Source of the DNA: Defluviitaleaceae bacterium
GTDB lineage: Bacteria > Bacillota > Clostridia > Lachnospirales > WRAX01
Direction of reading: 5' to 3'
Assembly: GCA_009779935.1 (NCBI GenBank)
Contig: WRAX01000002.1
Location: 52,428 to 116,427, forward strand
DNA: 64,000 bases
Part shown: in pieces, positions 51,679-59,866 of the stretch
Position numbering within the stretch: the first letter of the stretch is position 1
Layout of the letters: each line of letters opens with the position of its first letter
Made by a program: the position numbers and the translations under genes
Notes under the pieces: model-generated
Database searches by the model: none
What the model was told of the DNA's origin: nothing
Seen by the model: the letters and a program-made list of their open reading frames with translations, nothing else

Positions 51679-52782
51679 ATGAAAAAATACGGACTGTTAG
51701 TTATATACCTGTTGTTAATTGTTGCTTTAACATTTGTGGCCTGCGGCGGCAGGGAAGAACCGCAAATGGCGGAAATTGACCATGATATGTTTGCGGAGGC
51801 CGATGAGCCTGATGAGCCCGAACCAGAACCGGAACCAGAACCTGACCAGTCCCCGCCTGCGGGCATGGCGGTTAGTTTGCTTACGGGTTTGTACATAGAC
51901 GAGCAAGCCGCCGCCCGCCGCCCATTTGCCGTGGTTTTTAACAACGAAAGCCGTGCCATGCCCCAATCGGGTTTAATGCAGGCGGATGTTATTTACGAGG
52001 TGCTGGCGGAAGGGGTTACAACCCGCCTTGTGGCCATTTTCCAGGATTTTGATGCGGGGATGATTGGGCCTGTGCGTTCAAGTAGGGATTATATGGCGCA
52101 AATTGCCAATGACCATGGTGCGGTGTTTGTGCACCATGGGGCAAGCCCTACGGGTTATAGCAGGATAACAAGCCTTGGCCTTATGGCTTTGGACGGGATG
52201 CGTTATGACGGTACGGTGTTTTGGCGGGATCCGGACAGGCGCAGGGATAGGGGTTTGGAACATTCCAGCTACACAGCTGCCCCAAATTTGCTGGAAATTG
52301 CCGAAACAAGGGGTTTTAACATGGATGCCCCCGCCAATTTGGGTATATTTGAGTTTTTTGACCAGCCCACAGAGCTTGCGGGCGCACAACCTGCTGTGGA
52401 GCTAACCATTGCCGCCCATAGTGCAATTTTTCGCTATAATCCCGAAAGCGAGGCTTATTATAAATACATTTGGGGCAACCCCCATATGGATGATTATGTG
52501 GGGGAGCAGGTTAGTGTGACCAATGTGTTGGTGCAGGTGACAAATATCCACGTAATTGCGGGGGATGAAGCCGGCAGGCGCAATGTTGCCATAATTGGCA
52601 GCGGGCATGGTTACCTTGCCACCCTTGGCGGCTATACCCGTGTTTACTGGGAAAAGCCCGATGCCACCACCCCAACACGCTGGATGAATGAGGATGGCAG
52701 CACCTTGCAACTAAACCGTGGCAGAACTTGGATTTCGATTGTAAACACCAGCCCTATATTTGAAGGCGCAATGTCACCTTAA
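51679..52782 (+). CDS. DUF3048-family lipoprotein (YerB-like)
   Basis: 367 residues: lipobox VACGG, acidic EPEP-rich linker, then the DUF3048 region with RPFAVVFNNESRAMPQSGL, ADVIYEVLAEGVTTRLVAIF, IGPVRSSRDYM and VFVHHGASPTGY, and the C-terminal DUF3048 subdomain with ATLGGYTRVYWEKPD. The family includes Bacillus YerB, a putative lipoprotein of unknown function. No Shine-Dalgarno stronger than GGTAGCGG precedes the ATG. Confidence 0.88.
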   Translation: MKKYGLLVIYLLLIVALTFVACGGREEPQMAEIDHDMFAEADEPDEPEPEPEPEPDQSPPAGMAVSLLTGLYIDEQAAARRPFAVVFNNESRAMPQSGLMQADVIYEVLAEGVTTRLVAIFQDFDAGMIGPVRSSRDYMAQIANDHGAVFVHHGASPTGYSRITSLGLMALDGMRYDGTVFWRDPDRRRDRGLEHSSYTAAPNLLEIAETRGFNMDAPANLGIFEFFDQPTELAGAQPAVELTIAAHSAIFRYNPESEAYYKYIWGNPHMDDYVGEQVSVTNVLVQVTNIHVIAGDEAGRRNVAIIGSGHGYLATLGGYTRVYWEKPDATTPTRWMNEDGSTLQLNRGRTWISIVNTSPIFEGAMSP

Positions 52783-52815
52783 CATTAAACGGACTTGGAT
52801 TAAAGGAGGTAATTT

Positions 52816-53721
52816 ATGGAAAAAACGTATAAATCAGGCTTTGCTGCTATTGTGGGCCGCCCTAATGTGGGCAAATCCACCCTGCTAAATTCGTTGCTGG
52901 GGGAAAAGGTTGCAATTATCACCAACAAACCCCAAACCACACGCAATATGGTGCGCGGCATAATAACAACAGATGAGGCGCAAATTGTTTTTGTGGACAC
53001 ACCAGGCATGCACATTGCCAAGGACAAGTTAAGCGAAAATATGGTTAAAATGGCGGAAAACAGCATTAAAAACGGGGATGTGGTGCTGTTTATGACAGCC
53101 CCTGCGGAGAAAAGTGACATACACCCCGCTGATGTGGAAATTCTTAAGGGGCTTGCCAAGGTATCTGCTGCAAAATTTTTGTTAATAAATAAAGTGGATT
53201 TGGTGGATAAAGGGCGGCTTTTGCCCATCATGGAAGCCTATAACAATGCCTGCCCTTTTGATGAAACCATTCCCATATCCGCCCTTAAAGGCGAAAACCT
53301 GCTAAACCTACGGGAGACTATTGTGAAATATTTGCCGGCAGGCCCTAAATTTTTCCCCGATGATATGATGACTGATGCGCCTGACAAATTCATCATCAGC
53401 GAGATGATACGGGAAAAAGCCTTATATTTGCTGCAAGAGGAGATACCACATGGCATTGCCGTGGAAATTACCCAGCTTAAAAAGCGGGAAGGCAAGGAAA
53501 TTGTGGACATTGAAGCCACCATTTACTGCGAAAAAAACAGCCACAAAGGCATCATTATCGGCAAAGGCGGTGCTATGCTTAAAGAAATTGGTATACGCAG
53601 CCGTAAGGACATACAAAGGATTTATGAAGAGAAGGTTAACCTGCAAATGTGGGTGAAGATTAAGGAAAATTGGCGGGATTCGGATTTCTTTATGCGCAAC
53701 TTTGGGTTTAAGGCAGATTAA
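52816..53721 (+). CDS. era: GTPase Era
   Basis: 301 residues: G1 GRPNVGKS (14-21), G3 VDTPGMH, G4 NKVD, and a C-terminal KH domain with IIIGKGGAMLKEIGIRSRKD. Era binds the 3' end of 16S rRNA and checks 30S maturation. ATG after AAAGGAGG. In place next to recO. Confidence 0.97.
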   Translation: MEKTYKSGFAAIVGRPNVGKSTLLNSLLGEKVAIITNKPQTTRNMVRGIITTDEAQIVFVDTPGMHIAKDKLSENMVKMAENSIKNGDVVLFMTAPAEKSDIHPADVEILKGLAKVSAAKFLLINKVDLVDKGRLLPIMEAYNNACPFDETIPISALKGENLLNLRETIVKYLPAGPKFFPDDMMTDAPDKFIISEMIREKALYLLQEEIPHGIAVEITQLKKREGKEIVDIEATIYCEKNSHKGIIIGKGGAMLKEIGIRSRKDIQRIYEEKVNLQMWVKIKENWRDSDFFMRNFGFKAD

Positions 53722-53803
53722 GAGATAGTGTGCTGTTGGTTTTTGCCAGCATAACCTTTTGGTGGCTGGATATGCTATTTTTAACAAGTATTGCATTGGG
53801 GGG

Positions 53804-53929
53804 ATGAAGGTGCAGGACAAGTTGTGGCAGGATTTTTTGGCAACGGGCAGCATTAATGCCTTTTTGGATTACAGCAACTTTGTAAAGCTGGGATTTACCC
53901 CAAACGAGGGTGAAAATGCCTACATTTAA
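53804..53929 (+). CDS. YqzL-like small protein
   Basis: 41 residues (MKVQDKLWQDFLATGSINAF, then LDYSNFVKLG) with the W-x-x-F-x-x-TGSI-AFL-Y pattern of YqzL-like proteins, which lie between era and recO in Bacillota. Function unknown. ATG after GGGGGG; the end overlaps recO by 14 bases. Confidence 0.75.
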   Translation: MKVQDKLWQDFLATGSINAFLDYSNFVKLGFTPNEGENAYI

Positions 53930-54620
53930 GGACAAAGGCTTGGTACTGCGGGAAGTGGAAACGGCCGAAAACAGCAAGCGGCTGTTGTTGCTAACACAAG
54001 GGCGGGGCAGGATTTGGGCTTTTGCCCGTGGGGCGGCGGGTGTAAAAAGCAAGCTTAAAGCCCCCAAAATGACCTTTTGTGAGTTTGTGCTGTATGACGG
54101 GGGGCAGTTTTTAAGCCTTGCCCAAGTGGCGCAAATACGGGCGTTTCCTAACCTGGTGGGGGATTTTGATGCCTACTGCATTGCCAACTTTTTGCTGGAA
54201 GCTGTGGACAGAATGTTATTGCCCGCCATGCCCGCTGATGAGGCGTTAAAGCTAATTTTGCTGACATTTGCCCGCCTTGATGGGGGCTGCGACCCTTGGC
54301 TGGTTTTTTCTGCCGGCACCTTTAAGCTTTTGCAACAGGAGGGGTTTGTGCCAATAACCGACAATTGCAGCGGTTGCGGCGACAAATTTCCCGGGAAATA
54401 TTTTTTTGCGGTTGACGGCATAACCTGCCAAAATTGCGGAGGCCTGGCCTTTTCCGATGAAGCCCGCCTTGCCCTTGAATACATATTGGAAGCACCCCTT
54501 GCTAAAATTTTCAACTTCAAAGCATCCCCTGATGTGCTTATGGGGCTTAAAACTGCCGCTTTGATGTTTTTTAGCCATCATGTGGATGTGGAATTAAAGT
54601 CCATGGCGTTTATAAAATAG
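53916..54620 (+). CDS. recO: DNA repair protein RecO
   Basis: 234 residues: N-terminal OB fold (FKDKGLVLREVETAENSKRL, LTQGRGRIWAFARGA), helical domain and a zinc site C151-x2-C154 and C171-x2-C174. RecO loads RecA onto SSB-coated DNA and anneals strands. ATG at 53916 follows GAGGGTGA; a GTG at 53910 is possible. Confidence 0.95.
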   Translation: MPTFKDKGLVLREVETAENSKRLLLLTQGRGRIWAFARGAAGVKSKLKAPKMTFCEFVLYDGGQFLSLAQVAQIRAFPNLVGDFDAYCIANFLLEAVDRMLLPAMPADEALKLILLTFARLDGGCDPWLVFSAGTFKLLQQEGFVPITDNCSGCGDKFPGKYFFAVDGITCQNCGGLAFSDEARLALEYILEAPLAKIFNFKASPDVLMGLKTAALMFFSHHVDVELKSMAFIK

Positions 54621-54640
54621 GTTATAAAAAAATTACATAT

Positions 54641-54676
54641 AGCGAATGCCTCTCAATCTTTCGAGGTGCATTCGCT
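54641..54676. other. Hairpin before the ECF S-component gene
   Basis: AGCGAATGC (54641-54649) pairs exactly with GCATTCGCT (54668-54676), with inner CTC/GAG pairing. There is no T-run on the plus strand; the Shine-Dalgarno AAAGGAG follows within a few bases, so it may act on translation of the next gene or simply close the recO transcript. Confidence 0.45.
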
Positions 54677-54694
54677 GAAAAAGGAGAGTTTTGA

Positions 54695-55234
54695 ATGAAC
54701 AGACCAGTACAAAACCTTGTGATAGCGGCACTTTTGCTATCCATAGGCATTATTTTGCCCAATGTTGTGGGCAACACCCATTGGACGGGGGCAATGCTTT
54801 TGCCAATGCACATACCGGTGCTTTTGGCGGGCATTTTGCTTGGGCCCCGCTATGCTGCCATTATCGGCGCACTTTTGCCCATTACAGCCTTTTTGCTGGG
54901 GCATACCCCGCCTTTTACCCATGTTATCATTGCAATGTCTTTCGAATTGCCCGCATATGGCCTTGCCATTGGCATCCTTTACGGCAAATTGCCTAAAACC
55001 TTCCCGTTTTTAATGGTTTCGCTGGTGGGGGCAATGCTTATTGGGCGGGTGGTTTCCGGCATTGCCAATACAATTATGTTTTTTGTGATGACGAATGTTA
55101 ACTTCTCGTTTGAGATGTTTATTACAGGGGCATTTGTGACGGCTTTGCCCGGCATTATTATCCAAATTGTGCTTATACCCGCCATTATCCTTGGCTTGCA
55201 AAAAGCGGGTTGGCAGGGCGGCACCCGGTCTTGA
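54695..55234 (+). CDS. ECF transporter S component (vitamin uptake)
   Basis: 179 residues with five to six membrane helices; blocks NTHWTGAMLLPMHIPVLLAG and GLAIGILYGKLPK fit substrate-binding S components of energy-coupling-factor transporters. These capture a vitamin and pair with a shared EcfA/EcfT module, not encoded in this window. The substrate is not certain; relatives next to uridine-kinase-like genes exist in Clostridia. Its end overlaps the following gene. Confidence 0.82.
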   Translation: MNRPVQNLVIAALLLSIGIILPNVVGNTHWTGAMLLPMHIPVLLAGILLGPRYAAIIGALLPITAFLLGHTPPFTHVIIAMSFELPAYGLAIGILYGKLPKTFPFLMVSLVGAMLIGRVVSGIANTIMFFVMTNVNFSFEMFITGAFVTALPGIIIQIVLIPAIILGLQKAGWQGGTRS

Positions 55235-55800
55235 TACCCCAAAAGCTGCTTGACTTAATAGACCATGCCATGGCAAAAAGCGATGGCATGGTTGTTTTGG
55301 TTGGCATAGACGGGGACGCAGCGGCAGGTAAAACCACACTTACAAAGCAGCTGGCGGCGCATTATAACTGCCCCGCCATCCATATGGATCATTTTTTTCT
55401 GCCGCCTGATTTGCGGACAGAGGAGAGGTTGGCGGAAGCCGGGGGCAATGTGGATTACCAGCGGTTTGATGAGGAAGTTTTGCAACCGCTGATTGGGGGC
55501 AAAACTTTCACATACCGCCCTTTTGATTGTGCTGTTGGGGATTTTGGGCAGGTTATTACTGTCCGTTCCGATGGGGCAGGGGTTGTTGTTGTGGAAGGGG
55601 CTTATGCCCTACATCCAAGGCTGGCGCACGCCTATCATGTAAAGGTTTTTATGGCAATTAAGCATGAGGAGCAGATGAAGCGCATTATTGCCCGCAATGG
55701 GGCTGAAATGGCTGAAAAGTTTAGGGATATTTGGATACCCATGGAAAAACGATACCATGCCACTTTCGGGGTGAAGCAAAGCTGCCATATTGCTATGTAG
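55231..55800 (+). CDS. Uridine-kinase-like P-loop phosphotransferase
   Basis: About 189 residues: Walker A GIDGDAAAGKTT (25-36), IHMDHFFLPPDLRTEERL with the conserved Asp of nucleoside kinases, VVVEGAYALHP and RIIARNGAE. It resembles the uridine-kinase/phosphoribulokinase class; the nucleoside or vitamin substrate is unknown and could match the cargo of the S component it is coupled to. TTG at 55231 overlaps the previous stop; TTG at 55210 is an alternative. A GGGTGGGGTC/GACCCCACCC hairpin follows the stop, without T-run. Confidence 0.8.
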   Translation: MIPQKLLDLIDHAMAKSDGMVVLVGIDGDAAAGKTTLTKQLAAHYNCPAIHMDHFFLPPDLRTEERLAEAGGNVDYQRFDEEVLQPLIGGKTFTYRPFDCAVGDFGQVITVRSDGAGVVVVEGAYALHPRLAHAYHVKVFMAIKHEEQMKRIIARNGAEMAEKFRDIWIPMEKRYHATFGVKQSCHIAM

Positions 55801-55871
55801 GGTGGGGTCTTGACCCCACCCCCCCGAAGACGCACAAACGCAAATAGCAACCGTCCGCCACCCCACCCGCC

Positions 55872-56627
55872 CTACATGTGCGGGATGGCGAGCTTGTGGA
55901 TTATTTTATTAATTTCCTCATAAGCTTCGGGGGTACCTATGTCGAAGCATTCGCCTTCAAATGTGTAACAGTATAGGGGCTTTTGCTTGTACAGCCACAT
56001 GGGGAAGTTGCCGGGGGCATCCGGGTTGCCACCCCCTGATAGATATTGCCTAAACATTGCCATGGTATCCCTTGTGTAAATATATGTGCCAAATACTGCT
56101 AAATTAGACTTGGGCACCAGGGGCTTTTCCACAAAATCCACCACCACATTGTTTTGGTTAATTTGTGCCACAGCAAAGGATTTTAGCTTTTCCCTATCAT
56201 CAATTTCTTTGGCGCAAACACAGTCCCCCCCCACTTTTTTGTAAAAATCCAAATAATCCCGCAGGTTGAATGTAAACAGGTTGTCCCCGCATAGGATTAT
56301 GGTTTCTTCATCAATTCCCATTTCATCCATGGCAAAAACAATGCCGCCAATTGCCCCCCGCCGTGTATCGTTGCAAACAGAACCGTCATCCAGCACGGTT
56401 ATTTTTTTGTTTGTGGCAAAACCCTTCGCCCACACCCTAAAATGCTCCGCAAACCTGTGGTTGGCCACAATTGATACTTGGTCCACCTCGTCAAGCCTTT
56501 CTAATTGCTCCATTATATAATTTAGCAGGGGTTTGCCGCCAATGGGCAAAAGGGGCTTGGGCTTGTCCTTTGTTAGGGGATATAGGCGGGTGGCGTATCC
56601 TGCCGCTAAGATTATTGCTTTCATCAA
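55872..56627 (-). CDS. Sugar-phosphate nucleotidyltransferase
   Basis: 251 residues with the nucleotide-binding loop LAAGYATRLYPLTKDKPKPL (GxATRLxPLT), then CGDNLFTFNLRDYL (metal-binding Asp), FVEKPLVPKS and the C-terminal CFDIGTPEAYEEIN. Enzymes of this type make NDP-sugars from NTP and sugar-1-phosphate (thymidylyl-, uridylyl- or cytidylyltransferases). The specific sugar cannot be told. Last gene of the minus-strand trio, overlapping the previous one by 4 bases. Confidence 0.9.
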   Translation of the reverse strand: MMKAIILAAGYATRLYPLTKDKPKPLLPIGGKPLLNYIMEQLERLDEVDQVSIVANHRFAEHFRVWAKGFATNKKITVLDDGSVCNDTRRGAIGGIVFAMDEMGIDEETIILCGDNLFTFNLRDYLDFYKKVGGDCVCAKEIDDREKLKSFAVAQINQNNVVVDFVEKPLVPKSNLAVFGTYIYTRDTMAMFRQYLSGGGNPDAPGNFPMWLYKQKPLYCYTFEGECFDIGTPEAYEEINKIIHKLAIPHM

Positions 56628-57094
56628 ACCAGCTCCTTTAATGCGGCATATGTGCTAATGAAGTTTTCGGATGGTGCGGTGATAAGGCTCGTTAGGCTCT
56701 TCCTGCCCAATTGCCTGTCTATTACCTTTGCCATGTGGGGGTTGTTTGCAAAATATTTGTAAATTTGAAAATATTCCTCTTCATCACCTGATAGTAAAGG
56801 GGGTGGGTTGCCGTTAAATTGGGCAAATGTTGCCATACCCTCCAAATGGGATAGATATGTAATTATATGTGCCATTTCTTTACGGGTGGTAACTTGAAGG
56901 GATGGCATATATCCGCCTTCAAGGGCAACAAAGCCCACATGGTGCATTTCGTGGGTTGCCCGGTGTATGAGCTTTTCTGCATCCATTAATTCTAAGTTTT
57001 TAATCACTTGCGGCAACTTGCCTTTATGTTTGTGGGTTGGTGTAAGCAAATGTGCCACCAAATTTATTGGATTAAAATCATAAGTTAAACCCAT
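56624..57094 (-). CDS. Zincin-like protein, unknown family
   Basis: 156 residues containing H48-E-M-H-H52 (HExxH) in RATHEMHHVGFVAL and a possible third ligand E85 in YLSHLEGMATF, the spacing of a short metallopeptidase core. No signal peptide or membrane segment. The beginning is abrupt and no Shine-Dalgarno precedes the ATG, so it may be 5'-truncated or start elsewhere. It lies between threonine aldolase and the nucleotidyltransferase. Activity is inferred from the motif only. Confidence 0.6.
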   Translation of the reverse strand: MGLTYDFNPINLVAHLLTPTHKHKGKLPQVIKNLELMDAEKLIHRATHEMHHVGFVALEGGYMPSLQVTTRKEMAHIITYLSHLEGMATFAQFNGNPPPLLSGDEEEYFQIYKYFANNPHMAKVIDRQLGRKSLTSLITAPSENFISTYAALKELV

Positions 57095-57105
57095 AACCGC
57101 AGGCT

Positions 57106-58143
57106 TTAAGAATGCTTTGACAGTATTTTGCGTATGGCCGCCAAAACCCTATCAATATCACTGCGGGTGATGCCGTTGTGGATGGCAAAGCGATAGGTCC
57201 AGTCACTGGCGATGGGGTTTATTTTAATATCCTGCTCGGCAAGGGCTTGCACAAACTTTGTGTGGTTAAACCCATGCCTGTTGACGGTGAAGAAGATTAG
57301 GTTAATATCCAGCTTGCTGTAATCCACTGTAAAACCATGTAGTATATTTAGCCTTTCCGCCATATTCTTGGCATTTTCATGGTCTTCCGCCAACCTGTCC
57401 ACATTGTTTTTTAGGGCATATATGCCTGCCGCCGCTATTATGCCTGCTTGGCGCATGCCCCCGCCCAGCATTTTGCGGTAACGCCTTGCCCTTTCAATAA
57501 ACCTTTCTGTACCGCATAAAATGGAGCCGGCAGGTGCGCCCAGCCCCTTGGACAGGCAAAACATCAGCGCATCACTGTGCCAAGCAATTTCGCTGACGGG
57601 CACGCCTAAATGCTGGGCGGCATTAAACAGCCTTGCCCCGTCCAAATACACGGGCAGGCCGTGTTTTTTGGCCTCGTCATAGGTTGCCTTCATCTGGTCG
57701 ATGGTTACAACCCTGCCGGATGATGTGGCGTTTTCCAGGCACACAAGCCCTGTATCAGGGAAATGCACATCCTTACCCCGCACCCGGCTGGATATGTCGT
57801 AGGGGCTTATCATATCATCACCACCATCCACGGTGTTGTAGCTAACGCCTGCAAGTACGGCGGCCGCCCCTGCCTCGTAAGCCACAATATGGCTGCGCCT
57901 GCTTAAAATAATCTCGTCCCCCCGTTTTGTAAGGGCCATAATAGCTATTTGGTTTGCCATTGTGCCGCTGGGGCAAAACAATGCCGCTTCCTTACCGCAA
58001 AGCTTTGCTGCAAGCTGTTCCAGCTCTGTCACTGTTGGGTCATCCCTGTAAACATCATCACCCACTTGGGCATTGCGCATGGCATCCCGCATACCATCAC
58101 ATGGCTGCGTTACCGTGTCCGAACGTAGGTCTATTACCTTCAT
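57106..58143 (-). CDS. ltaE: Low-specificity L-threonine aldolase
   Basis: 345 residues of fold-type I PLP enzyme: LRSDTVTQPCDGMRDAMRNA, DDPTVTELE, LENATSSGRVV, VYLDGARLFNAA (D168, R171) and the PLP Lys199 in FCLSKGLGAP. It cleaves L-threonine or allo-threonine to glycine and acetaldehyde. ATG at 58143 after AGGGGAGA. First of three minus-strand genes. Confidence 0.93.
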   Translation of the reverse strand: MKVIDLRSDTVTQPCDGMRDAMRNAQVGDDVYRDDPTVTELEQLAAKLCGKEAALFCPSGTMANQIAIMALTKRGDEIILSRRSHIVAYEAGAAAVLAGVSYNTVDGGDDMISPYDISSRVRGKDVHFPDTGLVCLENATSSGRVVTIDQMKATYDEAKKHGLPVYLDGARLFNAAQHLGVPVSEIAWHSDALMFCLSKGLGAPAGSILCGTERFIERARRYRKMLGGGMRQAGIIAAAGIYALKNNVDRLAEDHENAKNMAERLNILHGFTVDYSKLDINLIFFTVNRHGFNHTKFVQALAEQDIKINPIASDWTYRFAIHNGITRSDIDRVLAAIRKILSKHS

Positions 58144-58144
58144 T

Positions 58145-58288
58145 TCAATCTCCCCTTAAATATTTACTTAGCACTTGCCCCAAAAGCCGTTTTGGGGGTA
58201 TATCATGCCCATTATGCCTTGCCACCCGTTTTATGGACAGTTCCACATTATCCAAGCCCCAAAAGCTACCTCCCAACCATGCTGTTGG
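58145..58288 (-). pseudogene. Remnant of a zeta-toxin-like P-loop kinase (3' end)
   Basis: A 47-codon minus-strand frame runs to a stop at 58147-58145, just before ltaE. It reads WLGGSFWGLDNVELSIKRVA then RHNGHDIPPKRL. The SI-RVA-x-GHDIP pattern resembles the C-terminal part of zeta-toxin/UNAG-kinase-like proteins, where it precedes a helix with RY. The N-terminal P-loop part is missing (TAA directly upstream), so it is a decayed piece. Confidence 0.4.
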
Positions 58289-58327
58289 TTAATGCTTACC
58301 ATATGGGGATGATGCCAATTAACTATG

Positions 58328-58353
58328 GTGTGCTCACATTAATGTTAGCACAC
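58328..58353. promoter_or_regulatory. 26-bp near-perfect palindrome
   Basis: GTGTGCT and AGCACAC flank ACATTAATGT, itself a perfect palindrome; only one symmetric base pair is broken. It lies in the gap between the divergent ltaE and mreB genes, about 185 bases upstream of ltaE. It could be an operator or a cruciform; no regulator gene is adjacent. Confidence 0.5.
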
Positions 58354-58500
58354 TCTAATTATAACCCAAAACCCCCACCACCGCAAGGGGAATTTGATTG
58401 GCTTATGGGATAGGGGGGCAAGGCGCACGGGTGCGCCGTTATACCTCTGTCTCGTTTTGTTTTGTTTGGTATTGTATTGTTTATTAATGGTGAAACATCT

Positions 58501-58602
58501 TGTGCAAGACCCTGTGCAAGACCCTGTGCAAGACCCTGTGCAAGACCTTGTGAAATAACCTGTGCAAGACCCTGTGCAAGACCCTGTGCAATACCATGTG
58601 CA
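58501..58602. repeat. 12-bp tandem repeats upstream of mreB
   Basis: The unit TGTGCAAGACCC is repeated in phase about eight times from 58501 to 58596, with a ninth partial unit. Five units are exact and the others have one to five changes. They lie 120-220 bases before the mreB promoter. A GGCGCAC/GTGCGCC hairpin (about 58422-58437) and a T-rich stretch precede them. They are too short and gapless to be CRISPR. Nothing else was recognised between 58354 and 58722. Confidence 0.85.
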
Positions 58603-58722
58603 ACATTGGCCCCATTAAATTATCTTATGTAATTCATGGACAAGGCTGTATTGTATTGGCAAACCTAATATTATTATAACATATCTTTAACCAACATTTA
58701 ATATACACTTTGCCAAAAAGGC

Positions 58723-58751
58723 TTGAAAAGTTTGCAAGGGGGGTGTATAAT
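58723..58751 (+). promoter_or_regulatory. Sigma-A promoter of the mre operon
   Basis: TTGAAA (58723-58728), 17-base spacer, TATAAT (58746-58751). Predicted start near 58758, a leader of about 28 bases to the mreB ATG. Confidence 0.8.
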
Positions 58752-58785
58752 ATAGATAGGTGCACATGAGAGGAGACAACTTAAT

Positions 58786-59817
58786 ATGTTTAGCAAAGAT
58801 TTAGGGATAGATTTGGGTACGGCCAACACACTGGTTTTTGTAAAAGGCAAAGGTATAGTGATGAGCGAACCATCAGTAGTAGCAGTAAATACCGAAAACC
58901 AAGAGGTTTTAGCAGTGGGTAATGAGGCGAAGATGATGATAGGGCGCACCCCTGGCAATATTGTTGCCATACGCCCCATGAAGGATGGGGTAATTGCCGA
59001 TTACGAAACAACACAGGCAATGCTAAAATATTTTATACGTAGGGCCATTGCAAAATCGGCATTTTCCAGCAAGCCACGTGTGGTGGTGTGCATACCCGCA
59101 GGGGTTACGGAGGTGGAAAAACGTGCCGTAATGGAAGCCACCATAACAGCAGGTGCCAAACCCACAGGTGCCTTTTTGATAGAGGAGCCCATGGCCGCAG
59201 CCATTGGTGCCGGCCTGCCCGTGGAGGAGCCCACGGGAAGTATGGTGGTGGATATTGGCGGCGGCACAAGCGAAATTGCTGTAATCTCGCTGGGGGGTAT
59301 TGTTGCAAGCAAATCCCTACGGGTGGCGGGGGATGAGCTGGACGAGCATATAATATCTTATGTTAAAAGGGAATACAGCCTTGCCATTGGCGAGCGCACA
59401 GCGGAAGATATAAAAATTAAAATAGGCTGCGTGTTTAACCCGGACCCTAATGTGAAAATGGACATACGTGGGCGGGATTTAATAAGCGGCCTGCCAAAAA
59501 CCGTAACCATTTCCAGTGACGAGGTGGGCCATGCGGTTTACGAGCCTGTAAACGCCATTTTGGATGCCATTAAGGTAACGCTGGAAAAAACCCCGCCCGA
59601 ACTTGCCAGTGATATTATGGAAAGCGGCATTATGCTTACAGGCGGCGGCGCACTTATCGGCGGCCTTGATAAGCTAATAAGCGTGGAAACAGGCATGCCC
59701 GTGAATATTGCAGACGAGCCGCTAAATTGCGTTGCCCAAGGCACAGGTATGGTGTTAGACCATATAACCGACCTTAAAAATAATGTGCTAATCAGCTCCA
59801 AAAAACTACGTATGTAA
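58786..59817 (+). CDS. mreB: Rod-shape-determining actin homologue MreB
   Basis: 343 residues: [20 protein letters not shown] (phosphate-1), [18 protein letters not shown] (phosphate-2) and [15 protein letters not shown] (adenosine motif), the actin-fold pattern of MreB. It forms membrane filaments that guide wall synthesis. First gene of mreBCD-PBP, so the cell is probably rod-shaped. ATG after GAGAGGAGA. Confidence 0.97.
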   Translation: MFSKDLGIDLGTANTLVFVKGKGIVMSEPSVVAVNTENQEVLAVGNEAKMMIGRTPGNIVAIRPMKDGVIADYETTQAMLKYFIRRAIAKSAFSSKPRVVVCIPAGVTEVEKRAVMEATITAGAKPTGAFLIEEPMAAAIGAGLPVEEPTGSMVVDIGGGTSEIAVISLGGIVASKSLRVAGDELDEHIISYVKREYSLAIGERTAEDIKIKIGCVFNPDPNVKMDIRGRDLISGLPKTVTISSDEVGHAVYEPVNAILDAIKVTLEKTPPELASDIMESGIMLTGGGALIGGLDKLISVETGMPVNIADEPLNCVAQGTGMVLDHITDLKNNVLISSKKLRM

Positions 59818-59866
59818 GCAGGCTATAAAACCCACAAACGTAACGTAGCGTAACGAAAGGAAAACC

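Noticed and set aside
58192-58413. 73-codon plus-strand frame upstream of mreB
   Set aside because: It lies opposite the kinase remnant, has no ribosome site and contains the palindrome.
58501-58602. CRISPR array
   Set aside because: The units are 12 bases, contiguous and without spacers, and no cas gene is present.
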